Part shown: positions 34,038-41,118 of the stretch, in pieces
Layout of the letters: each line of letters starts with the position of its first letter
How positions within the stretch are numbered: the first letter of the stretch is position 1
Assembly: GCF_000411975.1 (NCBI RefSeq)
Contig: NZ_ASXG01000145.1
Span: 1 to 64,000, forward strand
Direction: 5' to 3'
DNA from: Amycolatopsis orientalis DSM 43388
GTDB lineage: Bacteria; Actinomycetota; Actinomycetes; Mycobacteriales; Pseudonocardiaceae
Length of the DNA stretch: 64,000 bases
Translations under genes and position numbers: made by a program
Notes under the pieces: model-generated
Seen by the model: the letters and a program-made list of their open reading frames with translations, nothing else
What the model was told of the DNA's origin: nothing
The model's database searches: none

Positions 34038-34613
34038 TCAGCCCACCATTCCGTAGACAGTGTGGGTCCAGGCGAATTGGTTGTTCGAGACGTAAGCGCT
34101 GTAGTTCATGGAGTTGTAGCGGTTGTTCGAGGGCCACGGGTCGCCGTATTCGACGATGCTGCTGCCGTTCGAGTCGTCGTAGCCGTAGAGGACGTGCATG
34201 TGGCCGCCGCCGGAGGTCCAGCCGATCCGGGTGCCGATGGGCTGCCCGGCGTCGATCTGGTTCTTGATGCCGGAGAAGGAGAGCCGGTAGCCGTTGGAAT
34301 TGTAGGTGCCGACGCTGCGGAACCCGAGGTAGCGGAAAACCGTTTGCTGGTCGCTGAGGTAGCCCTGGTTGTTGGCGCAGTCGCTGCCGGATTCGTTGTG
34401 CGCGATCTGGCAGAACCGGGTCTGGGTCAGCGAATAGCCCCAGTACGCGGCGATGGTGTTGCCGCTGGCGTCCCAGCACCAGTTGTCTTTCTGCTGGGCC
34501 TGCATCGAAATGTCGGTTTCGCCGGCGTCCGCGGCGGCGGGAACGGCGAGCGCGGCCGACGCGGCGACCGCGACCGCCGCTATTCCGCGCAGAAGCGAAG
34601 AAGGCACTTTCAC
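34038..34613 (-). CDS. Secreted papain-like (C39-like) cysteine protease
   Basis: 191 aa from GTG 34613, which follows GGAGGG; ATG 34625 upstream would put charged residues before the signal peptide. Signal peptide ~1-30. The catalytic set is visible: Q(41)-x4-W-C46-W, H138 or H140 in GGGHMHVLYGY, and D158 in EYGDPWPSNN. A short C8-like Cys pair (C68, C79) may form a disulfide. Likely an extracellular cysteine peptidase. First gene of a two-gene unit with the surface protein. Confidence 0.78.
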   Translation of the reverse strand: MKVPSSLLRGIAAVAVAASAALAVPAAADAGETDISMQAQQKDNWCWDASGNTIAAYWGYSLTQTRFCQIAHNESGSDCANNQGYLSDQQTVFRYLGFRSVGTYNSNGYRLSFSGIKNQIDAGQPIGTRIGWTSGGGHMHVLYGYDDSNGSSIVEYGDPWPSNNRYNSMNYSAYVSNNQFAWTHTVYGMVG

Positions 34614-35006
34614 GGGACCCTCCAATGGGGAAGCCCGGCCGGGCCGGGGAATTCCCGGACCGGTGGGGAAGGGGAGCGATGCGCCGGGAACGCTACGCGC
34701 GCGAAGTTTGCGGCGACTACCGACTAACGGCGGTATTCCGTCGCCGAAGCGCCGCGGCGGATATTTCTACGCCGGTCGATTATTTCCGCGTCCGATGTCG
34801 ACGATAAGGGAATTCATCCCGGAAAGCATCCGGCAATCCGACTTTCGTAGGGTGTTTTTCCGTTGAATCGCGCCCGTCGTTCGGTGGCGGCCGTTCCGGC
34901 GACCCGGCGGCCGGATCGCGCCAGCGCCGGCCGCTGACCCGGTTCGCCCGCCGCGTCCGAGGGGGAGGAGCGTCCGGGTCCGGGGGTATGAGACACTTGA
35001 TCGGTC
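34614..35006 (+). other. Intergenic region without a recognised gene
   Basis: 393 bp between the divergent cysteine protease gene and rlmN. It is noticeably richer in A/T around 34740-34870 than its surroundings, which suits promoters. I find no ORF with coding bias, RNA gene or clear repeat. Confidence 0.6.
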
Positions 35007-36113
35007 ATGACTGCCCTCCCTCTTGTTTTCGACGCGCCCAAGCGCGGCCTGCCGCCGCGCCATCTCGCCGACCTCACGATGGCCGAGCGAGCCGAGGCGG
35101 TCGTCGCGCTGGGGGAGAAGGCGTTCCGCGCCAAGCAGTTGTCGAACCACTACTTCTCGCGGCTCACCGTCGACCCGGCGGAGATGACCGACATCCCGGC
35201 CGCCTCGCGCGAAAAGCTCGTGTCCGACCTGATGCCGCCGCTGCTCACCGAGGTGCGCGCGCTGGCCGCGGACGGCGGCGCGACCCGCAAGACCCTGTGG
35301 CGCGCGCACGACGGGACGCTGCTGGAAAGCGTGCTCATGCGCTACCCGGACCGCGCGACGCTGTGCATCTCCAGCCAGGCCGGCTGCGGCATGGCGTGCC
35401 CGTTCTGCGCGACCGGCCAGGGCGGCCTCGACCGCAACCTCTCGACCGCGGAAATCGTGGACCAGGTCCGCGACGCCGCCGCGGTCATGCGAGACGGCTC
35501 AATGCCCGGCGGCCCGGGACGGCTGTCGAACATCGTTTTTATGGGCATGGGCGAACCGCTGGCGAACTACAAGCGTGTGGTGGCGGCGGTGCGGCGGATC
35601 ACTGATCCGGCTCCGGGTGGTCTGGGTATCGGTCAGCGTTCGGTGACGGTGTCGACGGTGGGGTTGGCTCCGGCGATCCGGAAGCTGGCGGATGAGCGGA
35701 TGCAGGTGCGGTTGGCGGTGTCGCTGCACACGCCGGACGACGAGCTGCGGGACACGCTGGTGCCGGTGAACAACCGGTGGTCGGTGGACGAGGTTCTTTC
35801 CGCTGCCCGGTATTACGCGGATACGTCGGGTCGTCGGGTGTCGATCGAGTACGCGTTGATCCGGGATATCAATGATCAGCCGTGGCGGGCGGAGTTGCTG
35901 GCGAAGCGGCTGCGGAAGCATCTGGGGCAGTTGGTGCACGTGAACGTGATTCCGTTGAACCCGACGCCGGGCAGCAAGTGGGATGCGTCGCCGAAGCCGG
36001 TGGAGCGGGAATTCGTCCGGCTGGTCAACGCGGGCGGGGTCGCCTGCACGGTCCGCGACACGCGCGGTCAGGACATCGCGGCGGCCTGCGGGCAGCTCGC
36101 CGCCGAAGGTTGA
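35007..36113 (+). CDS. rlmN: Dual-specificity RNA methyltransferase RlmN
   Basis: 368 aa radical-SAM enzyme. C127-x3-C131-x2-C134 (CGMACPFC) binds the 4Fe-4S cluster; VFMGMGEPLANYK and the methyl-carrying Cys near 353 (GGVACTVRDTRG) are intact. It makes m2A2503 in 23S rRNA and m2A37 in tRNA. Base composition at third positions changes inside the gene: C-ending codons up to ~35555, then G- and T-ending codons (GTG, TTG, GGT, GAT) to ~36000, then back. Confidence 0.96.
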   Translation: MTALPLVFDAPKRGLPPRHLADLTMAERAEAVVALGEKAFRAKQLSNHYFSRLTVDPAEMTDIPAASREKLVSDLMPPLLTEVRALAADGGATRKTLWRAHDGTLLESVLMRYPDRATLCISSQAGCGMACPFCATGQGGLDRNLSTAEIVDQVRDAAAVMRDGSMPGGPGRLSNIVFMGMGEPLANYKRVVAAVRRITDPAPGGLGIGQRSVTVSTVGLAPAIRKLADERMQVRLAVSLHTPDDELRDTLVPVNNRWSVDEVLSAARYYADTSGRRVSIEYALIRDINDQPWRAELLAKRLRKHLGQLVHVNVIPLNPTPGSKWDASPKPVEREFVRLVNAGGVACTVRDTRGQDIAAACGQLAAEG

Positions 36114-36141
36114 GCGAACAGTTCAGAGTGGAGTAGTTGTC

Positions 36142-36423
36142 TTGTTGTGTGCGCCGAGCCTGCTCGATCCGGCGGCTGAGGAACTGAAGCTGGCTGACGT
36201 CAACGGCCGCCAGACCGCGGTGGACGTGGCCCGGACCGCCCGCACCCTGCTGGGCGACCGGTTCGACTCGGGAAGCTTCATGTACGTCCTGATGCGCGCC
36301 TTCGAGGTCGACTACCACGCGGCCCGCGAGGCCTCCCGGTGGCACGAATTCCACGGAGGCGCGGCGGCGCTGTCGGACGACGCGCTGGAGAAGCTTCTCG
36401 CGCCTTGGCTCACCGCGCGCTGA
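36142..36423 (+). CDS. Hypothetical protein downstream of rlmN
   Basis: About 93 aa from a TTG at 36142; TTG 36145 is equally possible and no ATG or GTG fits. Contains NGRQTAVDVARTARTLLGDR and a C-terminal helix ending LEKLLAPWLTAR. Codon bias is typical of the host. No membrane segment or known family. Separated from rlmN by ~28 bp, so likely co-transcribed. Confidence 0.55.
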   Translation: MLCAPSLLDPAAEELKLADVNGRQTAVDVARTARTLLGDRFDSGSFMYVLMRAFEVDYHAAREASRWHEFHGGAAALSDDALEKLLAPWLTAR

Positions 36424-36626
36424 ATTGACGGCCTTCGGCAGGTCTGCGGAAATTGCCTGGATGATACTTCTGGCAAGTAGTTGATCGTCGAAGAGAGCAT
36501 CGACGGCCTGGTCAGAACGTCAGTGTCGCGGCGCGTGCTGAGCCGCTACCTCGGCGATATGCTTGGATCGAACGCCCAAAGCGGTGCTAGAAGGTGTCGG
36601 ACGCTTGCCTGGAGGGGGATTGCGTC

Positions 36627-37253
36627 GTGACCGAGGAAGAATGTGCCCGTCTGCTATTCGCGCTGGAACAGCGTTTGCAACGTCTCGGGCTCGGATTCGC
36701 CGTAGCTCAAGAGCGTGTCATCGCGGCCGAGGGGCGATCTCTGGCTCCTGAGGAACTTGCGCAAGGACCGGATTTTGACACCCGTTCGAGGTCAAGCGGT
36801 TCTGTGTCTGGTCGGTCTACCGGTGCCGCAGCGTCGCTGTGGGACTTGGCCGAGCCTGTTCCCGCCGCCGGCAAGGAACGGTTGAAGAGCGGAGATGTCG
36901 TTGTAGCTCCGCTTGATGTCCGCTCTCGGCTCGCGTTGCTGCTCGATCTTGTCGAGGTTGCCACTGCTGGCACGGTCGCAATGGAAGAAGCTGTAGTTGA
37001 GGAGTTCTCTGTGGTTTCGGCGGATGGACGGTTGACGTTCGAAGATCCGCCGGAAGCGGAACTGCGCGGCCAAGCAGTCGAGCCTTGGGCGCTCACTGTG
37101 GATGCTGTCGGCGTGCAGGCCCGACAGCGTGCCGCAGACGTCGTCGCATTAGTGGATGAATTGCGGCAGTTGGCCGGGGTGCCGCGACGGGAGTGGCTTA
37201 GTCCTTATGGTCGCGATGATTCCTCATACGCCTGGTCGACGGGTGAGAAATGA
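36627..37253 (+). CDS. Unknown protein, first gene of a two-gene accessory cassette
   Basis: 208 aa. GTG 36627 follows GGAGGGGG. Predicted mostly helical: an N-terminal heptad-like helix (CARLLFALEQRLQRLGLGFA), a Ser/Gly-rich linker (~60-75), a central segment with DVRSRLALLLDLVEVATAG, and a C-terminal helix (ARQRAADVVALVDELRQLAG). No catalytic motif or known family. Third-position GC is lower than in flanking genes (codons GTT, GCT, GAT, CGT are frequent). Its TGA overlaps the ATG of the nuclease-like gene (ATGA), so the products are made together. Confidence 0.65.
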   Translation: MTEEECARLLFALEQRLQRLGLGFAVAQERVIAAEGRSLAPEELAQGPDFDTRSRSSGSVSGRSTGAAASLWDLAEPVPAAGKERLKSGDVVVAPLDVRSRLALLLDLVEVATAGTVAMEEAVVEEFSVVSADGRLTFEDPPEAELRGQAVEPWALTVDAVGVQARQRAADVVALVDELRQLAGVPRREWLSPYGRDDSSYAWSTGEK

Positions 37254-37954
37254 CGAGCCAAGGGGAAGCGCCGGACGACGACACCGCGCGGCAGTTGCTC
37301 GACCGGCTCGAAGCGGAGCTCCCGTCAGCGCTTCCGTCCGCGCTGCAATTTGGCGGTACCGATCCGACGCCCGGAAACGACTTGTACGAAGCATTTCTTT
37401 TCTCCCTCGTGCTACGTGCCGCCCGGGGAGAGGGCTGCGAGGTCACGTACCGTCAACGATCCGGGCGTCCACCGACGACATTCAGATTGCGTCGCAGCCC
37501 CGGACGTCTGCCAAGTGGTGACTTCACTTATGCGGTGCTGAGTCTGCCTGGTGGTTCCAAGAGCCCGCTCGAGGTCCACACAGGCGTCGCGGTGATCGGC
37601 AAGAGCAAGGTGGCTCACGAAGCAGATGTACTGGTGCTTCCCGAAGGCATCGCGTCGAGGTGTCGCATGTTGGGCATCGATCCCCGCAGTCACCAAGCGG
37701 TCCTGGTGGTGGAGGGAAAGTACTACAGTTCACCGCTGTCTCTCGGAATGGGTCGGCAGTTTCTCGGGCTGGACGTCGATCTATCGGCTGACTACACGAT
37801 CATGGCGGCGACTGTCGTCAGTCAGTCGGTTTCGCATCTTTTGCAGGGCCGGAAACGGCACTATGAGTTCGGAGTACTTCCGGGCCGGAAGGCGGAACAC
37901 GATCTTAAGGAGCGTTTCGCCATCGCGCTTCGCGGCTATCGCAATCGTCGGTGA
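37250..37954 (+). CDS. PD-(D/E)XK nuclease-like protein, second gene of the cassette
   Basis: 234 aa. The order E47 (helix DLYEAFLFSLVLRAA), D126 (VAHEADVLVL) and E155-x-K157 (AVLVVEGKYYS) matches the restriction-endonuclease-like fold: a helix glutamate, a strand aspartate, and the (D/E)xK strand, followed by a helix with MGRQFLGL. LEVHTGVAVIGKSKVAHEAD resembles the HExD-type entry strand. A DNA nuclease is therefore likely but not proven. Composition is also host-atypical. No methyltransferase is adjacent, so it is not a standard restriction-modification pair. Confidence 0.6.
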   Translation: MTSQGEAPDDDTARQLLDRLEAELPSALPSALQFGGTDPTPGNDLYEAFLFSLVLRAARGEGCEVTYRQRSGRPPTTFRLRRSPGRLPSGDFTYAVLSLPGGSKSPLEVHTGVAVIGKSKVAHEADVLVLPEGIASRCRMLGIDPRSHQAVLVVEGKYYSSPLSLGMGRQFLGLDVDLSADYTIMAATVVSQSVSHLLQGRKRHYEFGVLPGRKAEHDLKERFAIALRGYRNRR

Positions 37955-38145
37955 GACCACGAAGGCCGAACGGTGCACTGGGTGACTTGGCTTGCCGGTC
38001 TCGCTTCTACCGAAGGCTAAAGAACGCCTGCTGGACCGGAAGCCGAGCGCTGGCAGGATGCAGGCTCTGGAGCTTTCCGCGATCTGTCCGTGCGGGTGTA
38101 CCCGACTGCGGCGAGTCGACCAGGAACTGCGGAGCCCGTATCGGT

Positions 38146-38173
38146 GTGTAGATGTGTGTAGATGTGTTACGCT
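38146..38173 (+). promoter_or_regulatory. Tandem-repeat operator and -10 of the toxin-antitoxin-like pair
   Basis: GTGTAGATGT occurs twice in direct tandem (38146-38155, 38156-38165), followed by TACGCT (38168-38173) as the -10. The ATG at 38179 is 5 bases further on, with no ribosome site, so the mRNA is likely leaderless. GTAGA and TCTAC also make a dyad across this segment. The layout suits autorepression by a ribbon-helix-helix protein. Confidence 0.55.
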
Positions 38174-38178
38174 CTACT

Positions 38179-38496
38179 ATGACTATCGGGCTGTGGTGGG
38201 AGGAAGCTGGTGGTGAGCACATCCGCACCCGATCAGCTCGATATCCCGGTGCCAGCGACATCGAGCCGTCTTGGACCCTGGAGGCAGCAGCCGATCCGCA
38301 TCGCATTACCCGTGATCCGGATCCGAAGAGTCATTGGGGAGACATCCGCGTGATCGGCTATTCGCCCGCCGCAGGGTTCGTGATCACGGTGATCGTGGAT
38401 CGCGTGGATCATTCGGGCATCAATGCCTGGAAGACCAGCGGTGCTGACCTGCGCGCGTATCGGGCAGCGCTGGGAGGAAAGGACGATGCCTCATGA
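38179..38496 (+). CDS. Putative BrnT/RelE-like toxin
   Basis: 105 aa from ATG 38179. The second half (HWGDIRVIGYSPAAGFVITV, then DRVDHSGINAWKTSGADLRAYR) has the R-x-IGYS, beta-strand and terminal R-x-Y pattern of BrnT-type ribonuclease toxins. The first half has no known motif. Its stop overlaps the RHH gene by 4 bp. Toxin-first order is as in brnTA. Family assignment is by pattern only. Confidence 0.55.
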   Translation: MTIGLWWEEAGGEHIRTRSARYPGASDIEPSWTLEAAADPHRITRDPDPKSHWGDIRVIGYSPAAGFVITVIVDRVDHSGINAWKTSGADLRAYRAALGGKDDAS

Positions 38497-38876
38497 CTGA
38501 GCCCATGAGCCGCGACCAGGTGCTGGCCGGAATCCGGGAAGAGATCGCCGAGCAGGAAGCGGCGGCGGGGCAGGAAACCGATCCGGTCAAGCGCGAGCGC
38601 ATGCTGCGCCACGCACGGTCCCGACAGGACCACGCCGAGGAAGAAGCAGAAGCTGTCGCTGCTGACATCGCCGAGAACGAGCAATCCGCGCTGTCTCTGC
38701 GAGTACCCGCATCGCTCGCGGCTGCGCTGAAGGCTCGCGCCGCGGCCGAGCACATTCCCACCTCTGCTTTGGTGCGGCGGATCCTCACCCAAGCGGTGCA
38801 GCGACCGGATGCGCCGGTGCTCACCGTCGAACAAGTCGAGCAGATCGCCCGACGGGTCTATCGCGAATCTGTCTGA
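38493..38876 (+). CDS. Ribbon-helix-helix antitoxin-like protein
   Basis: 127 aa. Residues ~10-62 are a long charged coiled coil. Residues ~66-103 form a ribbon-helix-helix: strand ALSLRVP, then helices ASLAAALKARAAAE and PTSALVRRILTQAVQ. Coupled to the upstream toxin-like gene. It should bind the tandem repeats at 38146 and neutralise the partner. Its 3' end overlaps the convergent DinB-like gene by 19 bp. Confidence 0.65.
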   Translation: MTEPMSRDQVLAGIREEIAEQEAAAGQETDPVKRERMLRHARSRQDHAEEEAEAVAADIAENEQSALSLRVPASLAAALKARAAAEHIPTSALVRRILTQAVQRPDAPVLTVEQVEQIARRVYRESV

Positions 38877-39505
38877 GATTGGCGGATCATCGCGCCGGGC
38901 CCGTTCGATCGGTGGCTCCAGCCGGGGTTCCGGCCCATCAGCCGCAGCAACCGGTCCTGCCGAGACCCCGACTCGCGGCCCTGTCCCGGTGCGGCGAAGA
39001 ACCGATGTGTCGTCTCGGCGGCGATCGGGGACTCCGCCAACCCGGCGTAGATCGTTTCGAGGTCGTCGCTGATCCACGCGACCAGGTCTGGGTCGAGACG
39101 GTCGTCGACGCCCGAAGCCCGGGCGAGGTCCCAGGCGTGCATGGCGGAATCCGTAGCCCGCACGGCCAGCGCTTGGCGTCCGGTGACCTTGCCGAGCGGG
39201 TAGTCGAGCACCTCGTCCAGTGCGCCGGGGCGGCCGAAGGCGGCGGCGACCAGCTGCACTGACGCGAGGTACGCGGTGAGCGGGTCGTCGCCCAAAGCGT
39301 CGGCGTCGCGCATGCGCAGGAATTCCTCACGGGTGCCGCCGGCCAGGAGGTCGACGTAGTTGAGGTTGCCTCGCACCATGTGGTTCACGAGCTGGCGCAC
39401 GTTCCATTCCGCGCACGGGGTCGGGGCGGTCCACTGGTCGGCGCGGACGGACCTCAGGCGCTGGTCGAATTCGGTGCTGGCGGCAAGGAATCGGCCGAGA
39501 ATCAT
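38858..39505 (-). CDS. TIGR03086-type DinB/maleylpyruvate-isomerase-like protein
   Basis: 215 aa from ATG 39505. Four-helix DinB fold with TPCAEWNVRQLVNHMVRGN and ATDSAMHAWDLARA providing the His ligands of the metal site. The family includes mycothiol-dependent enzymes, which suits an actinobacterium. Specific substrate unknown. Confidence 0.82.
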   Translation of the reverse strand: MILGRFLAASTEFDQRLRSVRADQWTAPTPCAEWNVRQLVNHMVRGNLNYVDLLAGGTREEFLRMRDADALGDDPLTAYLASVQLVAAAFGRPGALDEVLDYPLGKVTGRQALAVRATDSAMHAWDLARASGVDDRLDPDLVAWISDDLETIYAGLAESPIAAETTHRFFAAPGQGRESGSRQDRLLRLMGRNPGWSHRSNGPGAMIRQSQTDSR

Positions 39506-39560
39506 GTCCGCCAGTCTGGAACCGCCACGACGCTCGCGCTGGCGCAAATCCGACGTGGCG

Positions 39561-40442
39561 TTACCTCGCGGCTGCGATGAATTCGGTCAAGGCGGCCACG
39601 ACCGCGTCCGGTTGCTCGTCCGGGATGAAGTGTCCGGCATCAGGGATGACGACGCCGGTCGCGCGGCCGGCCCAGGCGCCAAGGGAAGCCGCCATGTCGG
39701 GGATCGAGCCGTGGGAGCTGGAGATTCCCAGTACGGGGACGGTCAGGTGCTGGCGTTCTAGCGCCGCTCGGTTCCGGCGCGCTGATTCCGCGGCGTCCCG
39801 GTAGTAGGCCAGAGACGCCCGGAGCCCGCCCTCGGCGGCGAGCGCGGCGGCGTAATGGTCGGTATCGGCGCGGTCGAACGGGGTCAGGGATTTGGCGTTC
39901 AGGAACCAGTCGACGTAGTCGCGTTCGCGGCCGGTGAGCAGGGTTTCGGGAAGGTCGGCCACGAGGTGGAACGCGAAGTGCCACGTCTTCCACGCTCGCT
40001 CGGGGTCCGTGGGGACCGACTCGGGGAGGGTGATCCCGGGGATGCCCGCGTCCAGCAGGGCGACGCCGTGCAGGCGGTCTTCGTGTTGCAGAGCCAGCGA
40101 GAACGCCACCCAGGCTCCGATGTCGTGTGCGGCGAGCCAGTACTTCGGCACGCCGAGCGCGGTCACCGCGGCCTGGACGCGCGAGGCGACGGTGTGCGTG
40201 TCGTAGCTGTCGTGCGGGCGCTCGGAGTGGCCTTGCCCGGGCAGGTCGATCGCGAGCACGCGGAAGCGCTCGGCGAGGCCCGGCATCGCTTTGCGCCAGG
40301 CCCACCAGGTCTGCGGGAATCCGGCGAGCAGCACGAGGGCGGGACCGGCCGGCTGACCGCCTTCCACGGCATGGATCCCGTCGACCCAGCGGTGGGCGAA
40401 TCCGGGCAGGTCGGGCAGCGGCAGGTCGGGGAGCGGGTTCAT
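39561..40442 (-). CDS. Alpha/beta hydrolase, epoxide-hydrolase or dehalogenase-like
   Basis: 293 aa. LLAGFPQTWWAWRKAMPGLA carries the oxyanion hole, D107 in AHDIGAW is the nucleophile, and AGHFIPDEQPD holds the catalytic His. An Asp nucleophile points to epoxide hydrolase or haloacid dehalogenase chemistry rather than an esterase. It diverges from a TetR gene through a shared palindromic operator, and the ATG lies 6 bases from its -10, so the message is leaderless and repressor-controlled. Confidence 0.85.
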   Translation of the reverse strand: MNPLPDLPLPDLPGFAHRWVDGIHAVEGGQPAGPALVLLAGFPQTWWAWRKAMPGLAERFRVLAIDLPGQGHSERPHDSYDTHTVASRVQAAVTALGVPKYWLAAHDIGAWVAFSLALQHEDRLHGVALLDAGIPGITLPESVPTDPERAWKTWHFAFHLVADLPETLLTGRERDYVDWFLNAKSLTPFDRADTDHYAAALAAEGGLRASLAYYRDAAESARRNRAALERQHLTVPVLGISSSHGSIPDMAASLGAWAGRATGVVIPDAGHFIPDEQPDAVVAALTEFIAAAR

Positions 40443-40446
40443 GGCT

Positions 40447-40494
40447 CGAGCCTAACTCATCTTGAACCGAACAGTTCAAGATGAGTTAGGCTCG
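40447..40494 (+). promoter_or_regulatory. 48-bp perfect inverted repeat holding two divergent promoters (TetR operator)
   Basis: Two 21-bp arms (40447-40467 and 40474-40494) are exact reverse complements around a 6-bp centre. Each arm ends inward with TTGAAC, usable as a -35, and outward with TAGGCT, usable as a -10. The rightward promoter is 40462-40467/40487-40492 and the leftward one 40474-40479/40449-40454, both with 19-bp spacers. One bound TetR dimer pair would shut both genes. Confidence 0.8.
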
Positions 40495-40515
40495 GCACGA
40501 CGAAGGAGGCGCGAG

Positions 40516-41118
40516 ATGGCCGGGAAGAAGCAGTTCGACATGGACGTCGTGCTCGACGCGGCGATGGTCCAGTTCTGGCGAGCGGGGTACGCCGACACCT
40601 CTCTCGACGACCTCTCCAAGGCGACCGGATTGAACCGCAGTTCCATCTACGCCTCGCTCGGCGACAAGGACGCGCTGTACCTGTGCTGCCTGGACCGTTA
40701 CGCCGCACGCTATGGGGGCAAGTACGACGAGGCGTTGGCGAAGGCGGCCGAGGACCCGCTGCGGGCGGTACGGGAGTTCTTCGAAGTCACCCTCAACCGC
40801 ATAGCCGACCCCGACGTGCCGGACGGATGCCTCGTCGCCCAGACCGCGATGGCCATTCCGGTGCTGAGCCCGGAGATCGCGCGGCGCGCTACCGAAGCGC
40901 TGGGTCGTCAGCACGCCCGGCTGCGGACTGCCTTGCGAGCCGCGAAGCTGCCGGACGCCGACGATTTCGCGGTGCACCTCGCGGCGGTCAATCAATCGTT
41001 GGCGGTGATGAGCCGGGCTGGGACGAGTCCGGAGCAGCTCCACGCGATTGTCGACGTCAGTCTGGCTGCGCTTTCGCGATCTCACAGAGCGACGCCCGCA
41101 ACGGAGAGCTCCCGCTGA
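40516..41118 (+). CDS. TetR family transcriptional regulator
   Basis: 200 aa. ATG 40516 follows AAGGAGG. The HTH is at ~20-50 (AGYADTSLDDLSKATGLNRSSIYASLGDKDALY) and CLVAQTAMA and the C-terminal helices form the ligand domain. It very likely represses itself and the divergent hydrolase. The 3' end overlaps the convergent molybdopterin enzyme gene by 62 bp. Confidence 0.92.
   Translation: MAGKKQFDMDVVLDAAMVQFWRAGYADTSLDDLSKATGLNRSSIYASLGDKDALYLCCLDRYAARYGGKYDEALAKAAEDPLRAVREFFEVTLNRIADPDVPDGCLVAQTAMAIPVLSPEIARRATEALGRQHARLRTALRAAKLPDADDFAVHLAAVNQSLAVMSRAGTSPEQLHAIVDVSLAALSRSHRATPATESSR

Noticed and set aside
36121..36141. ATG or GTG start for the hypothetical gene after rlmN
   Set aside because: None exists in frame; TTG 36142 used instead with lower confidence.
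37992..38216. Frame with CPCGC motif between the nuclease-like gene and the toxin-like gene
   Set aside because: Poor start, weak codon bias, and it runs through the tandem operator.
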